Assembly: GCA_020722345.1 (NCBI GenBank)
Contig: DYKZ01000012.1
Location: forward strand, 1 to 32,618
DNA length: 32,618 bases
From: Anaerolinea thermophila
GTDB lineage: Bacteria; Chloroflexota; Anaerolineae; Anaerolineales; Villigracilaceae
Direction of reading: 5' to 3'
Part shown: in pieces, positions 22,801 through 29,606 of the stretch
Numbering within the stretch: position 1 is the stretch's first letter
How the letters are laid out: each line of letters begins with the position of its first letter
Notes under the pieces: model-generated
What the model was told of the DNA's origin: nothing
Database searches by the model: none
What the model saw: the letters and a program-made list of their open reading frames with translations, nothing else
Translations under genes and position numbers: made by a program

Positions 22801-24389
22801 AGGACCAGAACGCCCTGGTCTTCGTCGAGACCTTGAAGGGAAAGCAGCGGACCGTGGTCAAGATGAAGGTTCGGCCCGAAGCGGAGGGAAAGCTTCTGGA
22901 GGCGCTGCGCAAGGCGGGAGTCGATACTGCGACCGCCCGGGTGGGTGAGGCGCTGCCGCAGGACGTTTTCGCGCAGGACATATTGTCCGCGGTGAAGACG
23001 GTCAACCACCACGCTACGGACCAGCAGTACAACCAGGGGACGCTCAAAAAGGCTGCGGACCATCTGAAGGCGTTGAAGCGGTTGGCCGACTCGGCCGACC
23101 CGGACGAGCGGGCCATGGCCCGAAGCTACATCGACTGGATCGAGAAGGTCCAGGAAGCAGCCCGTGAACACAAACCGGTCGCCGGACGGTTCGATGTCTA
23201 TCTCAAGAAACATGCCGCGCCGGAAAAGAAACCCAAAGAGGTTCCCTTCACCGTGCGCCGGACGAAGGTGCTTCAGGCCAAACGGGAGCTGAAGAACGGC
23301 GAACTCGTCGTCGTGGACGAGGCGGCGGACAACTCGGCGCTGTTCCGCGGCCGCAGCATGAAGGCCGGCGAGCAATACGAAATCGACTTCGGCGACGGCA
23401 CGCGCGCCGTCTACCGCCCGTGGTCGGAAAAGAACCTCTACGCCCAGCAAGGGGAATTCGAAATGGTCCTGCCAGACAGGCCGGACGTCAAGAGCCTCGA
23501 ATGGGCCATGGAACGGATGGAATCGCTGGGCATCAAGGCAGGTGCGGCCACGCCGCAGGATGCCGAGCTTCTCTATCTTCATAAGCAGGCCTACCTCGCC
23601 AAGGTGGATCGCGAACCGGACTACAAGCGGCTGGTCGAGGAACTGGATCGCCGGGCGGCGGGCAAGGAGGAACGCATCCGCGAGATGCGCGGCTTCTGGG
23701 AAAAACGGCTCGGAGTGAAAGACATCACCCGCATGCCGGGCTACGACCCCATGGGTGAATACCAGGCTGCTTTCAAGAATCCCACCAAGCGAGCAGGCTA
23801 CAGGCATCAATACCGCTTCGACATTTCCGACGGGGACATCGAGAAGCAGATGAAGGGATACGGCCTTTACCACCGTTTGACCAACGGCGAAGACGTGGCG
23901 TCGTTCATCGACGCGGCGCTGGGAAACAACGGAGCCATGGTAAGCACGGTCGAGAAGCTGCGCGCCGGGGTGCCGGTGGGCGGGATGTCGCCGGAAGCGG
24001 ACATGGACACCGGCGGCGCGAGCTATTTCTTCACCCGGATCAAGAAGCTCCCGACGGCCGGAGGGTCGTCCGACACGGGGCTCTACTTCAAGAAGCGGAT
24101 GCTCCGGCGCATGGATGCCATCAGCTATGACCACGATGCCTTCGGACGGGTGAGGGACGAATACGTCTCGAACCACCGGGGGAGCACGCCCGAGGAGTGG
24201 AAACAGTTCGCCCGCCGAGGCGGTAACGAGACGATCTTCAAATACTCGGTGACCCTGCTGGACAACATCGACGTGATCGTGGTCGGAAGCGAGCGGGAAA
24301 AACAACGGCTGCTGGAGGTCTTCCGCAACCGAAAAATCATGAAGCTGCCCGACGGCCGCAAGATCGAGGAGATCGTACTGGTGAGGTGA
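19824..24389 (+). CDS. Giant MuF/SPP1 gp7-type head protein fused to kinase-like and ADP-ribosyltransferase-like domains
   Basis: I choose the ATG at 19824, overlapping the portal stop (ATGA), giving 1521 residues; the family is usually a few hundred. Residues ~100-285 are the MuF domain: RTEVLRAHNQGRLKF, DERVCPVCGPLDGKVF and HPNCRCTSV. Residues ~335-630 hold SAP/HeH-like repeats; two of about 95 residues are closely alike (VxxLQxxAKxxGVS, then EPGVDH). Residues ~700-890 resemble a PI3/4-kinase or HipA-like fold: WLFKP, DWLISNHDGHAKQFL and GIDKGQIFKYL. Residues ~1345-1521 resemble an ADP-ribosyltransferase: LYHRLTNGEDVASF and a Glu in GGNETIFKYSVTL before IDVIVVGSE. The MuF call is strong; the kinase and ART calls rest on motif reading. 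The architecture fits phage-borne MuF polymorphic toxins. Confidence 0.8.
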   Translation: MIGALAAKRPLSQAEAIRLATEKSVRARNLYTEQTVADLTAMLAAAEEEVRRAILRYKSLGSLPDNKLAALEGLKKLQTDIQETTSRLHREQTLLFRKTAKTSFRQGVYRGIDEFAAAQLPFYRDLTPEGIDKLAARVLTLVDTDALDFMTNYNLVLAGDVNRELADGIKRVVMGGVATGKGVEDIVRDLGRVVKDPESFRYAGSKVFTKAQYRMEVIARTEVLRAHNQGRLKFHDQVGVRKLEWMTMEDERVCPVCGPLDGKVFDTNRFPQQPAHPNCRCTSVVAWPLVICGGELGAKAAAEPAACIIPPQTIEEQAKAKAAEDAKLKAAFEGGQIADLNTLSVKQLQTLAKQNGVSIARTKADFIHLLDAAEPGVDHSNLAGAALDAKLKEHKIGLLRTKDDLIQLLAQKQASLKQAQQLADQLKKIPPSGGLHDLTVVELQEMAKAKGVSLNMTKQDVIDLLDELEPGVDHKALQGATLIDAKKKHHIGPLKNKQQLVKALEKAAGEELAEKAKKEALEAAEKAAINKAKLAVEQTSAKVIVPESPAGYADFLSAVKDAEAALAASPGLPQEILEGHAKELALKKKLFQDQVAAMKVGDLKTLAKDTKLKHWQWANKDELVTLLTETDPAKIEAAKAGIETKHAAWLEKHGGKKKVAAPESAKPAPTPKPTQPSPPVFTKKGAQFEETDAAWIAKGKPGNFTSAGKAQVGGAHSKEFWTDEKGDRWLFKPVERSGDDFIAYGEEAAYKIGRLIDPDAVEVRTIRLNGRLGSIQRWRTDLKERFDFAGLDLADLTTLDIEQIQREHVVDWLISNHDGHAKQFLRARDGKVYGIDKGQIFKYLGEDRLAVDYHPNAKYGEQEPFYNTVFRAAKEGKVKIDPAATLRYIREAEKIADEDYLAILRPYAEGRFGGDESRKQAFYDLALARKRTLRRDFEGFYADVLGRRDFRFEDVLEALPKTRLGPTEEAFLEEVRSLGWQGKVLPFDEDDIEDQNALVFVETLKGKQRTVVKMKVRPEAEGKLLEALRKAGVDTATARVGEALPQDVFAQDILSAVKTVNHHATDQQYNQGTLKKAADHLKALKRLADSADPDERAMARSYIDWIEKVQEAAREHKPVAGRFDVYLKKHAAPEKKPKEVPFTVRRTKVLQAKRELKNGELVVVDEAADNSALFRGRSMKAGEQYEIDFGDGTRAVYRPWSEKNLYAQQGEFEMVLPDRPDVKSLEWAMERMESLGIKAGAATPQDAELLYLHKQAYLAKVDREPDYKRLVEELDRRAAGKEERIREMRGFWEKRLGVKDITRMPGYDPMGEYQAAFKNPTKRAGYRHQYRFDISDGDIEKQMKGYGLYHRLTNGEDVASFIDAALGNNGAMVSTVEKLRAGVPVGGMSPEADMDTGGASYFFTRIKKLPTAGGSSDTGLYFKKRMLRRMDAISYDHDAFGRVRDEYVSNHRGSTPEEWKQFARRGGNETIFKYSVTLLDNIDVIVVGSEREKQRLLEVFRNRKIMKLPDGRKIEEIVLVR

Positions 24390-24391
24390 GC

Positions 24392-24862
24392 ATGAAAGAG
24401 TTCATCGAAAAAGAAAAAGCCCGTCTGCAGGCGCTCTTCGAGCCGTTCAACACCGGAGGCTCCTGGATGACGCTGGCGGAGAAAGGCCGGACGCCGGTCC
24501 GGGTCGGCATCGTGGACGGGTTCACCGTGACCCGCGTGGCCCCGCAATTCGACGCCGGCGGGAATGTGACGCGTGTCGATTTCTGGCTGCTTTTGAGAAT
24601 GCTCGGCTACGACGAGGGCTTCCAGCACGCCCACACCATCAAGGTCGTTTCCTGGTCGCAGGACGACACCTACCTGCTCGATCTGCTCGATGATCGGGAT
24701 CGCAGGTTCCATATTGAACTCATCTTCCCGGATCAGGAACCCGACCAGGCCGCGGACTGGAAGCACTGGAGCGGCTACAAAGCAAAGAACCGGGAACGTT
24801 TCGAGCGGATCGACGCCGAGCTTCTGACCGAGCACACCCGCATCGCGGAGGAATGGGAATGA
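24392..24862 (+). CDS. Unknown small protein downstream of the MuF fusion, candidate immunity protein
   Basis: The product is 156 residues from ATG 24392, with GAGGTGA just upstream; a GTG at 24386, overlapping the MuF stop as GTGA, is an alternative. It begins with a charged helix (MKEFIEKEKARLQALFEPF) followed by beta-rich sequence (VRVGIVDGFTVTRVAPQF, VDFWLLLRMLGYDEGF, FHIELIFPDQEPDQ). No transmembrane or catalytic motif is seen. Polymorphic toxin genes are often followed by immunity genes, and its coupling to MuF suits that role, but this is position-based inference. Confidence 0.65.
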   Translation: MKEFIEKEKARLQALFEPFNTGGSWMTLAEKGRTPVRVGIVDGFTVTRVAPQFDAGGNVTRVDFWLLLRMLGYDEGFQHAHTIKVVSWSQDDTYLLDLLDDRDRRFHIELIFPDQEPDQAADWKHWSGYKAKNRERFERIDAELLTEHTRIAEEWE

Positions 24863-25203
24863 AGCCCAGATACATGATCGAATACGCGCTCCGCGACCGT
24901 ATCCGAGAACCGTGTTACGAACCCATCGGCGTCTGGGCTCAGGGCCCGGGACCGGGTTTGGACCTGGTGATCGAGTTCCTGCCCGGAAATGCAGACGCCG
25001 AGGAAGACGCTCAGTGGGTGGTCAACCGGCTGGTGGAGCAAGGCGTCCGCGGTCTCCCTGATGATTTTCTGGCTTACCACCAGGGCACCCTTTCCCAATA
25101 CCGGGGCATGCGCAGTCCCGTGCTCGAAACCGACGAACACCCATCCGCAGAGGCCTGCGCCCGGTCGGTCATCGACCGGATCAAGTCGGGCCGCGTTTCC
25201 TGA
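24859..25203 (+). CDS. Unknown small protein, last gene of the portal-MuF operon
   Basis: The ATG at 24859 overlaps the previous stop (ATGA) and gives 114 residues. The protein has a beta-alpha feel (YMIEYALRDRIREPCYEPIGV, LDLVIEFLPGNADAEEDAQWVVNRLVEQG) and a C-terminal helix (AEACARSVIDRIKSG). It is acidic overall. No known motif. Four genes in a row (portal, MuF, 24392 and this one) are joined by overlaps, so it is probably expressed with the head proteins. It may be a second immunity factor or a chaperone for the large MuF fusion. Confidence 0.65.
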   Translation: MKPRYMIEYALRDRIREPCYEPIGVWAQGPGPGLDLVIEFLPGNADAEEDAQWVVNRLVEQGVRGLPDDFLAYHQGTLSQYRGMRSPVLETDEHPSAEACARSVIDRIKSGRVS

Positions 25204-25211
25204 TCCCCCCT

Positions 25212-25242
25212 CCGACACTTTTCGACGGTCTCCGGTAGGTAT
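25212..25242 (+). promoter_or_regulatory. Bipartite promoter-like motif, copy 5
   Basis: CCGACA at 25212 and CTCCGGTAGGTAT at 25230 keep the spacing seen in the other four copies. A second CGACGG lies closer (25223) but at the wrong distance. It lies nine bases after the preceding stop and 103 nt before the methyltransferase-protease fusion, so it would start the capsid operon. Confidence 0.6.
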
Positions 25243-25270
25243 CCAAGCGACAGGGCTCTCGGCCTGATTT

Positions 25271-25330
25271 CGGGGTTCACCCCGGGCACGGGCCGACCGC
25301 CCACCGGCATCAACCGGATTTGTCGCGACA
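25271..25330. other. Leader palindromes before the methyltransferase-protease fusion
   Basis: CGGGG-TTCA-CCCCG at 25271-25284 is a small perfect hairpin. TGTCGCGACA at 25321-25330 is a perfect 10-bp palindrome 15 nt before the ATG at 25346. They lie in the presumed leader after promoter-like copy 5. The second could bind a regulator or pair near the ribosome binding site. Confidence 0.4.
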
Positions 25331-25345
25331 TGACCGGAGAACCGA

Positions 25346-28300
25346 ATGGAGCTTTTCGCAACCGACCGTGAACGGCTGGCGTTCCTCCTCGAAACGGACG
25401 CCGCCCTGGACCTGGACTTCGAGGCGCTCGAGGCCCAGGCCGAGGCGGCTGCCGAGGAGCCGTCGCCGGAAGAGCGGCCTAAATACATCACCAACTACAT
25501 CGGCTCGAAGCAGAAGCTGGTCGACTGGATTTGGAAACACACGCCGGAGGGGGTGGAATCCGCGGCCGACGCCTTCTCTGGTTCGGCGGTCGTGGCCTAC
25601 ATGTACAAGACCAAGGGCCTGCGGGTCCTGGCCAACGACCGGCTGCGCTACTGCCACCACGCGGCCCGGGCGATCATCGAAAACGACAAGGTGCGTCTCT
25701 CCGATGAGGACCTGGAGGCGCTGCTCGCGGACAACGCGAAGGCGGGCACCTTCGTCCGGGACAACTTCAAGGGCATCTTCTTCGCCAAGGGCGTCCACGG
25801 CCTGATCGACACGATCCGGTCGAACATCGACAAACTCTCGGGTTTCAAGAAAGACATCGCTCTCTTCGCCCTGGGCAAGACCTGCATGTCCGGCAAGGGC
25901 GGCTTCGGGCATTTCTCGTCGTCGACCCGATACGGCAAGCGCGAGGACACCCCGGAGGAATTCAAGGAGCGGCTGCGCAAGAACGTGGCCCGCATCAACG
26001 CCCTCGTTTTCGACAACGGCAAGGAGTGCAAGGCATCCCGCAAGGACATCAACGACTTCCTGCCGGAGGCCAAGGCCGACCTCGCCTATTTCGATCCGCC
26101 TTACGCCACGGAGTTTTCGACCACCAACTACGAGAAATCCTACCACTTCGTGGAAGGACTGATGACCTATTGGGAGGGGCTGACCCTTGTCGAAGACTCC
26201 AAGACCAAACACTACGAGACCGACCACAAGACCGTGACCCGCGCCAACGCCGCGGAGTTCTTCGAGTCCTTCCTCGGCAATGCCAAGCACTTCCCGCACT
26301 GGCTCATTTCCTACCGGGACCATGCCTATCCGAACGAATCGGAAATGCGGCGGATCATCGCCTCCCTGGGACGGGATTCGTCGATGCGCTCCCACGATCA
26401 CCATTACGCCATCACATCCCGGCACGGCGAGGCGTCCCACGCCAAGGAACGTCTGTTCATCTGCCGCAGAGCCGAGGGCGCGGAGCGGTCCGCCAAGGCG
26501 TCCACAGAGGACAGCCTGCGGGCGGAAGCCGTCTGGGAGGAAACCGAGAATGAGGTCCGCTACCGCGTCTGGAACCCGGACGAGTTCGAACCCGACAGCT
26601 TCCGCCGCAAGCCCCTGGAGGGCGTCGAAGGAGTGGCGATCATCATCGGGCGATTGAAGAAGGAGTTCGTGCCCGAAGGCGGCAATTCGCGCTCCATGGT
26701 GCTGCAGGCCTACCGGTTCGTCCGCAAGACGGAGAAGAACCCGGACGGCTGGACCATGGAAAAAGCCAAGGAGTGGATCGACAAGCACGAAGCCGGACGG
26801 GCCGTGGATGCCGCCCTGCGCGTGGAGGAGAACCTGATCGCTCTGGCGGATGCGCCGCTGGGCGAATCGCTGGACCTCTTGAGCTGCCAGGCCGGGAAAG
26901 CGGAATCGGTCCGCGTCACCGGTTTCATGGGCAGCAAGTACCTGATGCTCGGCTGGATCGAAAGCCATGTCCCCAAGGACGCGGAGAGCATCCTCGATGC
27001 TTTTTCAGGCGGGGCCAACGTCGCCTATCACTTCAAACGCAAAGGGCTGAAAGTCATCGCCAACGATCTCCTGCGGTATCCCCACCATCTGGCGCGGGCC
27101 GTGGTGGAGAACTCCAGCGAGACTCTGAGCGACGAGGACGTGGACCGAATCCTCGCCCCCAATGCGGACGCGGGCACCTTTATCGTCGATCACTTCTACG
27201 GCTACTACTACACCAAGCCGGTGCTCCGGTGGCTCGACCAAGTCTGGGCGAACATCCAGAAACTTCACGGCTACAAGAAAGATCTGGCGCTGGCCGCGCT
27301 CGGCACCACCGTCAAGGCGAAGAGCGCCTTCGGTCAGTTCTCGCGGTCCAAGATGCACCGCAAGGCAGACCTCGACACGGATGCCAGCCTGGAGCAATCC
27401 CAGCTCTCCAATCCGCCGCTGTCCAAGTTCATCGAGTCGTTCCGGCGCTCGGTGGGCCAGCTCAACCGGCTCGTCTTCGACAACGGCAAAGAGTGCAAGG
27501 CCTTCAACCTGGATGCGGCCGAAGCGGTCCGGCGGTTCGGCGCGGACGTTCTGTATCTGGACCCGCCCTACGTCACCGAGTTCGGCAGCAACGATTACGA
27601 GGACTCCCTGCATTTCATCGAGGGTCTCATGACCCGCTGGGCGGACAAGAAACTCCAGGACAATCCCCGCCGCAACTATCCGTCCCGGACGCGTTACACC
27701 AAGGAATCGATCCGTTCCCTCATGGAAACATTGGCGGCCGACGCCCGGGGCAAATACGGCACGGTGCTCCTCTCGTACCGCGACCGGGCTTTCCCGCGGG
27801 AAGAGGAAATCAAGGAGATATTCGCCGAGCACTACGGTCTCGTCCGTGTCCGCGGCATGGAAGTGGACTACAACATCGCCAAGGACATCGGCCGGGAAGG
27901 CAAACACGCGCGGGAGTTGCTCTTCGTCGCCTCCAAATCACGCGGTGCGGCGCGCTCCAAGGCCGACACACAGACGCCGGCGGCATGTCACACCTCGTTT
28001 CCGGTAGATCTGTCGTTCGATGCGTTCACGCGACTTCAGACCGAAGCGGCGGCATTGGACCAGGCCGCGGGCGATCCGCAGTTCACCTTCATCCTCTGCC
28101 GGGCCGGCACGAACAAGAACGGCGACCACTTCACCCCAGACGAACTGGCCGCCCGCTACATGACGGCGGTCAACAAGAAGATCGACCTGAAGCATTCCCA
28201 GGATTTCACCGACATCGTCGGCGGCATCGTGGGGGCGGATTACGTGGAGGACGAAAGCGGCGGCCGGATCGAGTGCGCGGGGGAACTCTATGTCTCCGAC

Positions 28301-29209
28301 AGCCCGCACGCGCAGTTGGCCTACAAGCTCATCCGCAAAGGGATCATCTCCCAGGTCTCCATGGAATGCGACTACGAGGAAGGCGAGTGCTCGGTCTGCG
28401 GCAAACGTGTCGTTTCGAAGAGCGATTACTGCGTCCACCTACGCAAGAACAAGGGCGGCGAGCTCCAGGGGCAGCCCGTCTACGAAATCCTCCACGGCGT
28501 CACTTTCACCGGGCTCGGGCTCCTCGACCGCAAAGGCGCGGACGAAAACGCCCGCATCCTGAAAGTCGCCGCGGCGGAAAACGATGGTTCGACAACCCAC
28601 TCTGAAGGAGGTCCGACAATGGACGAGAAACAAAAGGATACCGAGGAACGGGCGGCGGAAGCCGCCAAGAAGAAGGATGACGGCGGCGGCGGGACCGCGC
28701 CCGATGACAAGACCCGGCTCAAGGAGTTGGAGCGGGAGAACAAGGAACTCAAACAGCAGGTTCTCGCGCTGCAGAAGCAGCTCGAGGAACTGGAGGCGGA
28801 GAAAAAGGCCGCCGCGAACCGGAGCCGGGCCCAGAAGCTTCTGCGCAAGATCGAGAAAAACGGCCTGACCTTCGAGTCCGACGAGGAGCGCGAGCAGGAG
28901 CTGAGCCGACTGGCCGGTCTTTCCGACGACGCCTTCGCCGCCAGCGAAGCCGCTTTCGAGCGGATGCTGAAGGCCGGTTCCCGCGGGCACCCCGAGGACA
29001 AGGACGCGAAGGACCGAGGAACGGGTGCGGAAACCGCGCAGGCTTCATCCAGGGGCGACGATCCGCCCCTTCGCAGCGACGCGGGCGTCCGTCCGAAGGA
29101 CGTGGAAGACAAAAAGACGAGTCTCGAGGACCGGCTGAAGAGCGGCTTCATGGCCGCCTACCGGCAGCGAGTGGCGACGGAGACCGGCGAACCGGTTTCG
29201 ACCAACTGA
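25346..29209 (+). CDS. Fusion of two D12-class DNA adenine methyltransferases with a capsid maturation protease and scaffold
   Basis: A single uninterrupted 1287-residue ORF. Residues ~48-385 form a D12 adenine methyltransferase (YIGSKQKL at 51, DAFSGSAVVA, catalytic FDPPY with DPPY at 250-253). Residues ~395-490 are an unfamiliar module (VRYRVWNPDEFEPDSFRR, GWTMEKAKEWIDKH) resembling prohead-protease-associated sequence. Residues ~520-875 are a second methyltransferase (FMGSK at 527, DAFSGGANVA, LDPPY with DPPY at 739-742). Residues ~880-1085 look like a phage prohead protease: NKNGDHFTPDEL, His950 in DLKHSQD, Ser1005 in ISQVSMEC, and a Cys insertion CSVCGKRV...DYC. The C-terminus is coiled-coil scaffold. 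The genes next to it encode decoration and major capsid proteins. Fusion of methyltransferases to a prohead protease is unusual. Confidence 0.85.
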   Translation: MELFATDRERLAFLLETDAALDLDFEALEAQAEAAAEEPSPEERPKYITNYIGSKQKLVDWIWKHTPEGVESAADAFSGSAVVAYMYKTKGLRVLANDRLRYCHHAARAIIENDKVRLSDEDLEALLADNAKAGTFVRDNFKGIFFAKGVHGLIDTIRSNIDKLSGFKKDIALFALGKTCMSGKGGFGHFSSSTRYGKREDTPEEFKERLRKNVARINALVFDNGKECKASRKDINDFLPEAKADLAYFDPPYATEFSTTNYEKSYHFVEGLMTYWEGLTLVEDSKTKHYETDHKTVTRANAAEFFESFLGNAKHFPHWLISYRDHAYPNESEMRRIIASLGRDSSMRSHDHHYAITSRHGEASHAKERLFICRRAEGAERSAKASTEDSLRAEAVWEETENEVRYRVWNPDEFEPDSFRRKPLEGVEGVAIIIGRLKKEFVPEGGNSRSMVLQAYRFVRKTEKNPDGWTMEKAKEWIDKHEAGRAVDAALRVEENLIALADAPLGESLDLLSCQAGKAESVRVTGFMGSKYLMLGWIESHVPKDAESILDAFSGGANVAYHFKRKGLKVIANDLLRYPHHLARAVVENSSETLSDEDVDRILAPNADAGTFIVDHFYGYYYTKPVLRWLDQVWANIQKLHGYKKDLALAALGTTVKAKSAFGQFSRSKMHRKADLDTDASLEQSQLSNPPLSKFIESFRRSVGQLNRLVFDNGKECKAFNLDAAEAVRRFGADVLYLDPPYVTEFGSNDYEDSLHFIEGLMTRWADKKLQDNPRRNYPSRTRYTKESIRSLMETLAADARGKYGTVLLSYRDRAFPREEEIKEIFAEHYGLVRVRGMEVDYNIAKDIGREGKHARELLFVASKSRGAARSKADTQTPAACHTSFPVDLSFDAFTRLQTEAAALDQAAGDPQFTFILCRAGTNKNGDHFTPDELAARYMTAVNKKIDLKHSQDFTDIVGGIVGADYVEDESGGRIECAGELYVSDSPHAQLAYKLIRKGIISQVSMECDYEEGECSVCGKRVVSKSDYCVHLRKNKGGELQGQPVYEILHGVTFTGLGLLDRKGADENARILKVAAAENDGSTTHSEGGPTMDEKQKDTEERAAEAAKKKDDGGGGTAPDDKTRLKELERENKELKQQVLALQKQLEELEAEKKAAANRSRAQKLLRKIEKNGLTFESDEEREQELSRLAGLSDDAFAASEAAFERMLKAGSRGHPEDKDAKDRGTGAETAQASSRGDDPPLRSDAGVRPKDVEDKKTSLEDRLKSGFMAAYRQRVATETGEPVSTN
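28619..29209 (+). CDS. Scaffold protein from an internal in-frame start
   Basis: Inside the fusion ORF a strong GAAGGAGG lies 8 bases before an in-frame ATG at 28619. Initiation there would make a 196-residue protein starting MDEKQKDTEERAAEAAKK. It has a Gly/Asp spacer, then a coiled coil (LKELERENKELKQQVLALQK, EELEAEKKAAANRS) and an acidic or basic tail, the usual make-up of a capsid scaffold. Nested protease and scaffold genes sharing a C-terminus are known from lambda C/Nu3. This would give abundant free scaffold and a small amount of protease-scaffold. Confidence 0.7.
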   Translation: MDEKQKDTEERAAEAAKKKDDGGGGTAPDDKTRLKELERENKELKQQVLALQKQLEELEAEKKAAANRSRAQKLLRKIEKNGLTFESDEEREQELSRLAGLSDDAFAASEAAFERMLKAGSRGHPEDKDAKDRGTGAETAQASSRGDDPPLRSDAGVRPKDVEDKKTSLEDRLKSGFMAAYRQRVATETGEPVSTN

Positions 29210-29225
29210 CAAAGGAGGAATGACC

Positions 29226-29588
29226 ATGGCTTTCATCAATCCCAATCACCGGGGCCTCGCATACGGCGACGGCTACCTGCAGGGCGACGGCCAACTCGGC
29301 CAGGTGGTGAGGATCGTCGGCAACGACCTCTTCGCCGTGAACACCACGCCGACGGCCAAGTCCTTCGGCATTCTGATCAAGGACTACAAGAACGGAGAGA
29401 TGCCCGGCATCTACTGCATGGGCGGCGTCTACGAGACCGACGTCTTCGAAGGGACCGTGAATCCCGGCGACGACCTGAAGGTTTCGGCCAACGGCAAACT
29501 CACCGCGGGCGTGCAGGCGGGCGAGGAAGTCATCGCCCGGGCCGTCTCCGTCTCCGGCGGAACGATCAAGTTCCGGATGCTCATCTGA
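29226..29588 (+). CDS. Head decoration/stabilisation-like protein
   Basis: The ORF track starts at 29220, but AAAGGAGG ends at 29218, too close to that ATG. The ATG at 29226 has seven bases of spacing and gives 120 residues. The protein is small and beta-rich with many Gly and Val (GQLGQVVRIVGNDLFAVNT, AGVQAGEEVIARAVSVSGGTIKFRML), and lies between scaffold and major capsid genes. This position and composition match capsid decoration proteins (gpD-like or DUF2190-like). I cannot name the exact family. Confidence 0.65.
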   Translation: MAFINPNHRGLAYGDGYLQGDGQLGQVVRIVGNDLFAVNTTPTAKSFGILIKDYKNGEMPGIYCMGGVYETDVFEGTVNPGDDLKVSANGKLTAGVQAGEEVIARAVSVSGGTIKFRMLI

Positions 29589-29606
29589 TTACAGGAGGAA
29601 AACGAT

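Noticed and set aside
27998-28012. TTTCCGGTAGATC at the methyltransferase-protease junction resembles the bipartite motif
   Set aside because: The CCGAC half is not at the conserved spacing (a CCGACA is 18 bp too far upstream), and there is no start codon with a ribosome binding site after it. It might be a relic of a former gene boundary, but that is not supportable.
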